Source of the DNA: Sinohyriopsis cumingii
Taxonomy: Eukaryota; Mollusca; Bivalvia; Unionida; Unionidae
Assembly: GCA_028554795.2 (NCBI GenBank)
Contig: CM068842.1
Coordinates: 50,179,574-50,243,573, forward strand
Length of the DNA stretch: 64,000 bases
Reading direction: 5' to 3'
Below the pieces are notes generated by a model. The model was not told where the DNA came from. It saw only the letters and a program-made list of their open reading frames with translations, and searched no databases. The first letter of the stretch is position 1. Every line of letters begins with the position of its first letter. This document shows positions 1 to 10,279 of the stretch, piece by piece. The translations under genes and the position numbers were made by a program.

Positions 1-69
1 AGCCCAATTTTTGATAAAATTAACATTACACTTTTGATTTTAAAAATTTTAAAATTAAAACGCATGTTT

Positions 70-114
<45 letters not shown>

Positions 115-558
115 ACGAGAGAGAGAGAACGAGAGAGACTGTAACAAGATAGTGGCTTACAGATATTTAGAATTACAGACATTTCCAAAATTCTTCTTAA
201 TCGTAAGTTACTTTAGTAAAACATGAAAAAGCTGTATTTTATAACAAATTCGACTATTCTGACATGTTATAGCGTGTTATCTAAAGACTATGGTCGTATA
301 TATTCGTTTATCACATTCCAGTTCACCAAACGAAGAATAGCACACTTACATCAAACCTTAGTCAGCTCCATGTAGAAGCTTTTAGTAAAGTACCACCAGA
401 GAAAGTCTTGTACTTTCTAAAAGAATGCTGTCTGTAATAAATTTTGACCCTCGATTTTAAAAGATTTTTTTCTTTGTGTCGTTAGTTTTATTTAAGTACA
501 TTTTCAAGAAATTTAGCAGTTACTACTTTATCTTTTATCTTGAAAATTTTAGGCATGT
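1..558. other. A+T-rich noncoding stretch with (GA)n
   Basis: No gene is visible. A (GA)n microsatellite runs from about 74 to 111 and continues with interruptions to about 140. The rest is A+T-rich unique-looking sequence with many stops in all frames. Confidence 0.6.
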
Positions 559-952
559 ATGTACCTTTACACTTCACAATGTAACATTATACCTTTACAC
601 TTCACACTCTAACATTGTACCATTACACTTCACACTCTAACATTGTACCATTACACTTCACACTCTAACATTGTACCATTACACTTCACAATCTAACATT
701 GTACCATTACACTTCACACTCTAACATTGTACCATTACACTTCACAATGTAACATTATACCTTTACACTTCACACTCTAACATTGTACCATTACACTTCA
801 CAATATAACATTGTACCTTTACACTTCACACTCTAACATTGTACCATTACACTTCGCAATCTAACATTGTACCATTACACTTCACACTGTAACACTGTAC
901 CATTACAATTCACAATGTAACATTTTACATTTACACTTCACATTCTAACATT
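559..952. repeat. 28-bp minisatellite
   Basis: About 14 tandem copies of a 28-bp unit built on 'accattacacttcacactc' followed by 'taacattgt'. Copies differ at a few positions (cactc/caatg, accatt/accttt) and alternate between two subtypes, which suggests growth by multi-unit duplication. Noncoding. Confidence 0.9.
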
Positions 953-1239
953 TACTCAGCATTTTATTGCCAGGATTGTGCTAATGTGCCGTAAAACTCC
1001 ATAAATCCGTACATACATTAGTGCTATAACAATAAACCTATGCCACATACGATACGTGTCGTGTTATGCAACCACGATACGATGCATATTGATACACGTA
1101 ACGGAGAAAGAGGCAAACTACTAATAATCATGATTGGCAATGGAAGATTAAAAATCACTTGTATCTGTTAGGGCGTGGGGTGTGATATATGATATAATCC
1201 CCCACTTCTATGGTGCTTTGATTATTATTATGTAGGAAA
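953..1239. other. unassigned noncoding sequence
   Basis: Nothing recognised. A 70-codon open frame on the minus strand (1155-1367) is low complexity and has no recognisable domain. Confidence 0.4.
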
Positions 1240-2600
1240 TGTTCAACCACGGTGTTATTGCCCGGATCAAGCAAACAATAAAATAAAATATATGAAATTA
1301 ATGAATAGAGTGTAATTAGAGATCTAGTTTTTAGAGATCTGACCAAAGATACATAATAGAATAACAATAGCTCCCGTATGTAAAATATAACAATTTAATC
1401 AATTACAAAAACAATATGAAATTCAACGTGACATTTGATGATACACTTTCCCTTAGAAATAGTGTAACACAATTTATGTGAAATGCAATTAGCCGTTCTA
1501 TTATACCGATAAAACAATTTTCATCATATGACATAGTGGCTGATTGAACTGAAATTGCCGTTATGGCAGCATCACCTGGTTGCCACCAGTCCTTTCCAAA
1601 TCGCTTCTCCTGACATCGGTTATCGTTACCGCATGTCCTCTCTCTCTCTCTCTCTCTCTCTCCGAGCCCTCAACCGTAACTTGGTTGCAGCCCTTTCCCA
1701 CTACAGAGTGCACAGCTATGGAGCTATTTTTTCTCCAAATAAATAAAAAGCAACCTAAATGTTAGTCAGGTTTTTCATTTCTGCGTCGAACAACATTTCC
1801 CGCTCATGTTGTGTCAGATATCGTCATATCGTAACTCAGTAGACTGAGACTATGGTCAGTTCGCAACCTGATACTGATACACAATTCTATTAACATAAAT
1901 TTAATATCACTCTAGCGGCTAATTGTGTTCCTAAATGGGAACAAGACATAACTATACCGCCTTGATAACTTTTACGTCCCGCTGTGGGCTGTAAATTGCG
2001 AGCTGAACGATGTCGGTCGACAAACGCCGATTGTCTCGGTTAAGGTAAATCACAACTTATTTACACAAATTAGTTAATGGAATTTACATCTTGTCTTAAC
2101 TATATTACGCGCTAAGTAGCGATTCATTGACAAAGACATAGACATAGTAAAATAATTTCTTAACATACATGCTAAGACAGAAAAATTAATTCTCACAATT
2201 CATATCTGAGTAACGTATGAAAATCCCACAATAAATTATTTATATTATATACAAACCATTAATTCCAAACACATTCATACAAATGAATTATTGTGTGGCA
2301 TTCTTACAATACATGATTAGTATAACATTCGAGACAAGGAATGCACGATAAACTTCTGAAGTCAAGGAAAATTGAAGTATGAATTTAAAACCAGTAAATT
2401 CAACAAATAATTACAAACTTATACCAATGTGATTTAGACAATAACTTGTGCTTTTCCGAGACTTCCGCCATTTTCTATAAAGCCGAATCTCGCCGTGTCC
2501 CTCACAATTTCCATATCTCGTCCCTTTGACGTTTTACTGATCTCAGAATCAGCTTCCCCATGTACAGAAATAATTTGGTCTGCCGAATATCGCAAGAAAG
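1240..2600. repeat. C/T-rich dispersed repeat module, copy 1
   Basis: This stretch shares a succession of short blocks with 10280-11900. Both have 'attgcc(c/t)gg', 'atttaatcaattaca', and an 'agccg(t/a)tct' block close to a 'ttatactgata'-like block. In both, a pyrimidine-rich part then leads into A+T-rich sequence. Here the pyrimidine part holds (TC)n at about 1640-1663. The blocks occur in the same order, so I read this as an old dispersed element. Its class is unknown and no terminal repeats were found. Confidence 0.35.
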
Positions 2601-3578
2601 TTAATTTCCACTAGTGCATGCAGATGATTTTCTTTAGTGTATACGTATGATTTTCTTGATATGATGTGGAGTTTTCCAGTCGAAAAGTCCAGTAGTCAAC
2701 TCACTTGATAAATAGCCACCACTTTCATTGCATTACAATTTCGTTGAGGTTTTTGCTAAGGCAATACAATAAAAATGAAAAGTTGAACCTTTGCCACCTA
2801 TATAAAATCTAATATAAAGGACAAAACACAAGCTTCCAATCCTTTTCGACAAGAATGCAGTTATCTGTAATCTTCATAAAACATAATGCTCTATTTGACA
2901 TCTAATTCATGATATAATTGAAATTTAATCCTGAAGTTCAATTTTATATTGACCACCAATAGATTACAAATAATCGCAAAGCCGTAAATTGTCTTTCATT
3001 TATGATCATAGATATAGCATTGCAAAGTCTGACTCTCAGAATTCTAAAGAGTTTTTTCTTCCACCAGTAAGTATATGCAAATTGCTATTGCAATAATAAA
3101 CGATAAGCTAATTAGTCCTTAAAAAGTATATATTTAAAAATAGTCATTAATCATCAAAAATTGTGATAAGCTAAATGATTCCAACATAGAATAGGTTAGA
3201 AAATAGGCATTTAATTTTAGATAATATATATGCACATTCAAATACAAAACGAAATATAAAATCATGATTAATTATACGCATTAGTGTGGGTGTGTCGATA
3301 AGTATTTAACCATTTTGAGACATTAAATTGTTCATAATCTTCATCTAGTTTAACTCGATGTTGCAAATATTGTAGTAATTTTTTTTCTCCTTGACAAATA
3401 ATGTGATTTTAAAATGTTGTGTATTCATTGTCCGGATGAAGAGCAGCAGCTCACGTGCTCCGGTTTGCGATGAAAAGTGTAGCACGACGCACAACATGAG
3501 CGAAAAAACAAATTGGAAAAAACATGGTCTCTCTACGATTTGTCTATGTTTATCACGTCGATTTATTTATGTGTTCTA
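2601..3578. other. unassigned A+T-rich sequence
   Basis: No gene, tandem array or recognisable mobile element seen. The 94-codon open frame at 3391-3675 runs into the SINE and is not supported as coding. Confidence 0.4.
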
Positions 3579-3880
3579 CTGCTCCGGTGGTCTAGTGGTT
3601 AGAGCGTCCGCATCGAAAGCGGGAGGTCGTGGGTTCGAACCACGACTGAGTCATACCAAAGATTTACAAAAATAGTACTAACAGCTGCCTCGCTAGGCGC
3701 TCAGCATTAAGAGGTTAGTGTTAGGACTGGTCGGCCTGGTGTCAGGATAATGTGACTGTGTGGGACATCATGCTACATGTCTGCGGCATGATGCACCAAT
3801 GCTAGACATCACTATAAACTGCTACACTGCAGACATCGTAGCCATATGACTGAAAATTGTTAAAGCTACGTTATACACAT
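3579..3880 (+). mobile_element. tRNA-derived SINE, family A, copy 1
   Basis: The head carries an A-box-like 'tggtctagtgg' and a B-box 'gggttcgaacc', the internal RNA polymerase III promoter of tRNA-derived SINEs. The body matches the other family A copies (about 8708, 27975 and 48903) through 'ggcgctcagcattaagagg' and 'actggtcggcctggtgtcag' to the end block 'gttaaagctacgtta'. No clear target duplication was found, so this copy may be old. The head resembles a tRNA gene but it continues into a SINE body. Confidence 0.85.
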
Positions 3881-3922
3881 GTCACAATATGACGGCCATG
3901 GATGAAGGTCAAAAATTATTTT

Positions 3923-4235
3923 TTAGAACATTCTAAGTTGTCAAGATTAAGAATTTCCAAGTGAAAAACTATTGTCCTAAACTCAGATACAATTAAATAC
4001 GTTTACCTCCAGTAATAATGATCTTGGTACATAATCTAAAAACATACAGAAATATTAACTATGTAATATGTTGTTTACAAAAAGCAAGATTTTTGTCAGG
4101 TAGGCCCTAAACTCAAATAGAGACCAAGGTCAGTCACACAATTTAGATATACATAACACATAATCATGGAGAGGAGAAAAGGGTTCACACAATAAAAAAA
4201 TAAATATACACAATACAAGATAGGATCGCGAGTGA
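3923..4235 (+). repeat. dispersed repeat, copy 1
   Basis: About 300 bp related to 32290-32600 in the same orientation. Shared blocks in order include 'ctaagttgtca', 'gaatttccaagtgaaaaact', 'taataatgatct', 'gtcaggtag' and 'catggaga'. The shared order with many substitutions indicates an old interspersed repeat without visible coding capacity. Confidence 0.6.
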
Positions 4236-5104
<869 letters not shown>

Positions 5105-5203
5105 TGACTGTCTCCCACCTCTTTGCTTGGTGACGAAATGCTTTAAATACGCCATGCGCAAGGTGATGCGGTGCCCGGGTAGGCTTTTTTCGTGAACGTG
5201 TAA

Positions 5204-5215
5204 CACTGGACAACA
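5204..5215 (+). repeat. left terminal inverted repeat
   Basis: 'cactggacaaca' matches the inverted right end at 11 of 12 positions. Confidence 0.85.
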
Positions 5216-5273
5216 AATTTTTACAAAAGTCATGTTACTGAAATAAAATTAGTCAATTCTTATCAATTTTTAT

Positions 5274-5322
5274 GTGCTGAACACGAATATGACAGTCAAA
5301 TTGCAAAATTGGCTCTAGTTTT
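5274..5322 (+). repeat. left subterminal inverted repeat
   Basis: About 49 bp starting 'gtgctgaacacgaatat' and ending 'ttggctctagtttt'. The reverse complement of 7494-7542 reads 'gtgccgaacacgaatat' ... 'ttggctctcgtttt'. Such subterminal pairs are typical transposase-binding regions in CACTA elements; binding here is inferred. Confidence 0.85.
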
Positions 5323-5419
5323 TTTGTAATCTGCAAGAAATTAATGTTTACATAACGAAATGCATTCCAATAGTAAAAGGTCAACTGTAATAGCCTACCT
5401 ATAAAAATCAAGTCATTGA

Positions 5420-7108
5420 CTACATCTTAGATTTCTTCGCCTGTCTCTTGTACAGCTGTTCGGGAGCATCTCTGAGGAGTGTCCAGCAGTAGTCAGCCAG
5501 CATTGTAGTGGACCATTTTCCCTGGTATCTTTGTTCCATTGTTGCGATATCTTGATGAAAACGTTCGCCGTGTTCATCACTAACAATACCACAGTTGCTA
5601 GGAAAGAAATCCAAATGGGAATGAAGGAAGTGAATCTTTAGAGACATATTGCAGCCAAGTTTCTTATGCTTCATCAACATGTCTTCTACTAGTTCCTTAT
5701 AGTTTTCTGCCCTAACATTTCCGAGGAAGTTTGTAGAAACTAGGCGAAAAACATTCCATGCTTGTTTCGCGTCACCTTCCAGCAAGTTGTTGAACCGGTC
5801 ATCTTTGAAAAGCTCTCGAATCTGAGGACCCACAAAAACTCCCTCTTTAATCTTTGCTTCGCTGAGTCGAGGGAATTTTTCATGCAGGTATCGGAATGCT
5901 GGCAAAGTCCGGTCAATGGCTTTCACGAAGTTCTTCATCAAACCTAGTTTGATGTGAAGGGGTGGTAGCAAGATTTTCTGAGCCTCAACCAGAGCTGGGT
6001 GTTGGATATTCTTCTCTCCAATGGCTACATTCTGCCTGTGAGTCCATTCCTTCCTCATGTAGTGCATTTCCCTTGCTCGGCTATCCCACTCGCATAAGAA
6101 ACACATGTATTTTGTATATCCTTGCTGCAGTCCCATTAAAAGGGCAACTACCTTCAAATCACCACAGAGGTGCCAGCTGTACTTGTTATACTCAATGGAA
6201 TTCAGTAGCTGCCTTAAGTTATCGTATGTCTCTTTCATGTGGACAGCATACGCTACTGGAATAGATGGAAGAATGTTTCCATTGTGCAAAAGCACAGCCT
6301 TGAGACTCAGTTTCGAAGAGTCCACAAATAGTCTCCATTCTTGTGGGTCATGAGTGATTTTTAAAGCATTCATGAGGCCCTCAATATCGGAACAGAATAT
6401 CAGATTACTTTCCTTTCTGAAGAAAGGCTCCAATTGCTGGTGGCGCTTTCGATATGCAGTAATTGTGACATCTTCTTCTAGAAGATTCCATTGTTGGAGT
6501 CTTGATCCTAGCAATTCTGCCTTGTTCTTTGATAAGTCCAAATCACGAATCAGGTCATTTAGTTCTTCCTGTGTTATTCTGTGTGGGGTTGATGATGCAC
6601 CACAGTGAAAATCTGGATCACTGCATGCTGATGGACCAGGAGAAGAACAGGTCGACTCACCTTTGTCTTCGTCAGATGAATCAAGAGAATATTCTGCTGG
6701 AGGTTCTGGAATAGGAAGTCCCTCACCATGTGGAACTGGTCTCAATGCAGACGGAATGTTTGGGTAGACTATTCTCGACTTCTTTCGCTTCGTTATTCCG
6801 CCGGAAAGAGGAGGAACCAAGCAGAAGTAACAGTCATTTAGGTGGTTGCTTGGCTCTCTCCACACCATTGGGACTGCAAACGGCATTGATGACCTTTTGC
6901 AATTCAACCACTGTGAAAGCTGTGTTGTACATGTAGCACAGCATATATGCGGAGCCCAAGGCTTGTCTTGGTCACCAACCTTGCATCCGAAGTAAAGATG
7001 ATATGCCTTCTTCACTTGAGAATTGATACTTTTCTTCTGGTTGGCAAATGTCACTTCCCCACAAATATAGCAAAAATTGTCCGCGGTATTAACACACTTT
7101 CGAGGCAT
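5420..7108 (-). CDS. intact transposase-like protein, CACTA-type
   Basis: A single 562-codon exon from an ATG at 7108 to a TAG at 5420-5422, with no break, between inverted termini. The N-terminus is zinc-finger-like: C13-x2-C16, then C56/C57 and C60, similar in layout to insect ZAD domains, and a further C93-x2-C96. A Ser/Asp-rich linker spans about 140-170. The second half looks RNase H-like: 'LFVDSSKLSLKAVLL' (D263) as a first strand, 'CGDLKVVALL' (D317), a C-x2-C 'CFLC' (337-340), and 'SDEHGERFHQD' ending at 520, which would supply the acidic third residue. D, D, C-x2-C, E is the arrangement described for CMC-group DDE transposases. I recall closely similar uncharacterised single-exon proteins in many invertebrates, which fits a mobile family. 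The expected role is cut-and-paste transposition. Fold and catalytic residues are inferred, not shown. Confidence 0.75.
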   Translation of the reverse strand: MPRKCVNTADNFCYICGEVTFANQKKSINSQVKKAYHLYFGCKVGDQDKPWAPHICCATCTTQLSQWLNCKRSSMPFAVPMVWREPSNHLNDCYFCLVPPLSGGITKRKKSRIVYPNIPSALRPVPHGEGLPIPEPPAEYSLDSSDEDKGESTCSSPGPSACSDPDFHCGASSTPHRITQEELNDLIRDLDLSKNKAELLGSRLQQWNLLEEDVTITAYRKRHQQLEPFFRKESNLIFCSDIEGLMNALKITHDPQEWRLFVDSSKLSLKAVLLHNGNILPSIPVAYAVHMKETYDNLRQLLNSIEYNKYSWHLCGDLKVVALLMGLQQGYTKYMCFLCEWDSRAREMHYMRKEWTHRQNVAIGEKNIQHPALVEAQKILLPPLHIKLGLMKNFVKAIDRTLPAFRYLHEKFPRLSEAKIKEGVFVGPQIRELFKDDRFNNLLEGDAKQAWNVFRLVSTNFLGNVRAENYKELVEDMLMKHKKLGCNMSLKIHFLHSHLDFFPSNCGIVSDEHGERFHQDIATMEQRYQGKWSTTMLADYCWTLLRDAPEQLYKRQAKKSKM

Positions 7109-7493
7109 TACTGTTCTTTATTGTACGTAAATGGATAAAATAATAAGTTTTATGTAACAGTAGCTTGAACTGTCTCGCACAACGTCTAAAATATTTTAAA
7201 TGCTGAACCTATCTGATTGGGCTTTATATAGTACACTGCTTACGTCAGCTTCAGCAGCCGCCTGGCATTAGTATAATAGGCCTACACATGTATAGTACAC
7301 TGCTGACGTCAACTTACTTCAGCAGCCGCATGGCATTAGTATTGCATTGCATCAGAAAATGATGCAATCAACTGTGGATGATGTGAGCATGATGGTATTA
7401 TGCAATGTTACATCATTATTCCGGATGTTGCTGCAGTCCTACTGGAGAAATTTACACAGTGAAACATAGAAAATGAGGTATATGAATATCTTC
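7109..7493 (-). promoter_or_regulatory. 5' region of the transposase gene with direct repeat
   Basis: Two direct copies of an approximately 50-bp unit lie at 7227-7274 and 7291-7343. Each starts 'tatagtacactgct', contains 'acgtca' and ends 'tggcattagtat'. The second copy holds a full CRE-like palindrome TGACGTCA (7304-7311); the first has TTACGTCA. They sit upstream of the minus-strand ATG, so they may be promoter or transposase-binding elements. Function is inferred. Confidence 0.5.
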
Positions 7494-7542
7494 AAAACGA
7501 GAGCCAATACAAATTTTTCACGGTTATATTCGTGTTCGGCAC
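7494..7542 (-). repeat. right subterminal inverted repeat
   Basis: Inverted partner of 5274-5322. Together with the terminal 12-mers it shows that both ends of one element are present. Confidence 0.85.
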
Positions 7543-7590
7543 ACCAAAATACTACAGATTAGGGCCTTTTCAAGTCAGTAATGATTTCAC

Positions 7591-7602
7591 TGTTGACCAG
7601 TG
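7591..7602 (-). repeat. right terminal inverted repeat
   Basis: Read on the minus strand it is 'cactggtcaaca', pairing with the left end. TAA follows immediately outside. Confidence 0.85.
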
Positions 7603-7605
7603 TAA

Positions 7606-8696
7606 TTTATTGTTCATAGTGCTTGATTGGTATGCTGCTGTTTGGTCTAATCTCTAAATTGGTTGTTGGACCTCCTTCAATCATTGAAATACCTTCGCAA
7701 GATGTTTCTTCGGTACCACATGGTTTGCAAAGCCGTGATGCGGATTGTGTACCTTTTCCACGCAAACGGTCTCTGGTACAAGCGGAACGCTTTCATTTCG
7801 TCCATTCTGCAATTCCTTGCAGCGACTATAACCGTTCGGTTTTATTTTATGTATACCAATAACGAAAGAATTCTTCAAAAATAGTGGCCATGTCCTTATA
7901 GACAAAAGTAAGTTTGTGGCACAAAATCCTGTTTGAGCCCAATAATAGAGTACCTGGCTGACAGGAACATGAGTCGTCAATTGTTCTTTTGCACTCGTAT
8001 GTGACACCAATCCAGCCATTTTCCCTTTTGTTCCCTCTGGCCTACCCCCCTGTCATTTGCCGAATGGTTGATGTGTTAAAAGAACCATGCGAGAACGGAG
8101 CGCCAGGAGCAACCACTGGCTTCGAGTACATAAAGCATTAAAAGAAAGTCAAAAACTCCATTTCACTTTTACTCGTGGCAGTAAAAACGTTGCCAAACGT
8201 TTATGCCATCAGAACAGAAGTGCAAAGAAAAGATGCTAGTTGCTTTCATTTAGGCCTTAATCATACGATCTGATTTTATTTATGTTAAACGCCACATTTG
8301 TATAAATCTCAGTGATGTTGAGGAATACATATAGTACATTGTTTGTCCTCAAGAAATCATAGACTGACGTGGCTAACGTCGTTAAAACAGTTTAATTTTT
8401 TTCAGTAATGTTTGCTATAAATAATTGTGTAGGCATTTCATAAATTAGACCGGATGTCTCTATTCAGCGAATGGGAATAATTGCTTACATCTGTGTCAAT
8501 TGAAAGAACTTTGCTGGTTATCATTTATCACCATGGCAAATCAATTAGGTTACTGTGGATAACGAATAAAGTCTCGTCTATACTAAACTAGTCACGGGAA
8601 TTAAACACGCTTTAGTGTCAACTTGATATAGATTAAAATACCATTGGATATCTTTCAGATATCTAATATTATCTTATGGTAAGAGTAGGTCACTTC
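7606..8696. other. unassigned sequence
   Basis: No recognised gene. The minus strand is open for 112 codons from an ATG at 8019 to 7681, with a fairly balanced composition and no recognisable motif. It could be an exon of an unknown gene or chance; I do not call it. Confidence 0.35.
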
Positions 8697-9021
8697 CGTC
8701 TGTTTGTTGACCGCTCCGGTGGCCTATTGCTTAGAGCGTCCGCCTCGGATGCGTATGGTTGTGGGTTTGATTCACGGCCTAGTCATACCAAAGACTTAAA
8801 AATGGTAGTAACACCTGCCTCGCTTGGCGCTCAGCATTAAGAGGTTAGTGTTAGGACTGGTCGGCCTGGTGTCAGGATAATGTGACTGGGTGGGACATCC
8901 TGCTACATGCCCAGTGCTAGACATCACTATAAACTGCCACATGGCAGACATCATAGCGATATGACTGAAAAATTGTTAAAGATTGTTAAAAATCCAAATC
9001 ACACACACACCGTCTGTTTGT
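8697..9021 (+). mobile_element. tRNA-derived SINE, family A, copy 2, with target duplication
   Basis: The SINE body runs from 8708 ('tgaccgctcc') to a (CA)n tail ending at 9010. It is flanked by perfect 11-bp copies of 'cgtctgtttgt' at 8697-8707 and 9011-9021, the mark of target-primed insertion. The A-box is slightly mutated (ggcctattgc) and the B-box reads 'gggtttgattc'. The body matches the other copies. This copy fixes the full-length limits of the family at about 300 bp. Confidence 0.93.
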
Positions 9022-10279
9022 ACGTTTCTGAACTAAGGTATGTAGTAGAATAGCGATAACCTGTATCGAGCAAAATCAATTGATAACAAAAATATTTGCC
9101 ATTACTTAATGGCAATTCACGTATCGCTGCGTGTCACTCAAACCTTAACACGTGTCCATATATATGGTCTGCCGAACAATGCTATCGCTGGCAACGTGTG
9201 ATGCATCACGTGATTTACAGACTCACTGGCCGCTTGTCGGACATTCATCCTAATGTTAGTCACCTAGACAACCTAAACTATAAATCTGATGCAAAATTAA
9301 ATCGTCATCCCTTCAATATTTTTCAACAACATTTCTGGAAACGTTAAGTATGCACTGAAAATAAATACTGATTTCCATGGGATAAATGCCAACTTGCACT
9401 GCCCTGATATTATATGGCATGCTATACTAATGAGATTAGGCGCCATAACTCTTTATCGTAAACCCCTGGAATGTTAGAAATAAACCTAGTGGTGTATATA
9501 TGTTTATACTGATATTTATATGTTGGCATTTAGTTTCACACTTCAATAATACATACCGCTTTCTATCATAAACGCTCTACCTTGGAAGTGACTGAATTGA
9601 ATTTACAAATTACGGATTACTGTATGAATTTTTTGTTTCGAAATTAATTAGGTGATGAACATCTGCAAAAACTGGATACTATCAATAAAGCTTTTTTTTT
9701 AACCCACCAATCTGGTATGTTTAAAATATATTAAGGTCATAAATGTTTAGTTTAAACTATTAGCTTAATAAAGTACTATTGATATTATTGATACAGATAC
9801 GTGCGATGTTTGCTTTCATTTTTATAAATTATCTGGATGGATTATAACGAAGATTTCAGCATAATATATCAGGGATAAGGAAAATGCCTCAAAATGGAAA
9901 CATTCAATTGGAAATGAAATGTGACGCTTCATGAACAAAATATATTTTGTAACTAGTCATAATATCTATTTATTAAACTTTTTGCAGAATAAGAAAGGTT
10001 GCACAATGTATTATTGTCTATAAATCTTGTAATGTAATCGATGTAAAAAATGTAATTCCCTACTTAAAAAATAAAGTAGGGAATTTAGGCCTGATACTTG
10101 GATTAGCATAAAGTCAGTTTGCGGATTAGGAGTACACAGTGTAAGCGACCCACGGTCCACTTTGTAGAAACCTAACACAAACTCCTCTCTTCTTGCAAGA
10201 GGTTTGTGGGTTAGCGGATTGTACCTTCTTTCAAGGTGTCCGCTTAATTTGGTTCTCGTTATCTAGAAGTTGACCGCCC
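9022..10279. other. unassigned A+T-rich sequence
   Basis: No gene or large repeat seen. A perfect hairpin with 12-bp arms, 'aattccctactt' and 'aagtagggaatt', lies at 10054-10085 with an 8-base A/T loop. Confidence 0.45.

Larger units (their letters stand above)
5204..7602 (-). mobile_element. complete CACTA-like DNA transposon
   Basis: A 2.4-kb element bounded by terminal inverted repeats: 'cactggacaaca' at 5204 and the reverse complement of 'cactggtcaaca' ending at 7602. The bases directly outside are TAA on both sides (5201-5203 and 7603-7605), a 3-bp target duplication. CACTR termini with 3-bp duplications are diagnostic for the CACTA/EnSpm group. A second inverted pair lies inside (5274-5322 and 7494-7542). 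The element contains one full-length minus-strand gene (5420-7108) and a subterminal direct repeat near 7227-7343. Intact ends, duplication and frame suggest recent mobility. Termini and duplication are seen directly; the superfamily assignment is inferred from them and from the protein. Confidence 0.85.

Noticed and set aside
559-952. CRISPR array
   Set aside because: Repeats are directly adjacent without unique spacers and the genome is eukaryotic; the same applies to the other arrays.
3581-3660. Functional tRNA gene
   Set aside because: A- and B-boxes are present, but the sequence continues into a SINE body shared by four dispersed copies.
7681-8019. 112-codon minus-strand open frame as a gene
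   Set aside because: No recognisable domain, no splice context and no second exon seen; left as unassigned.
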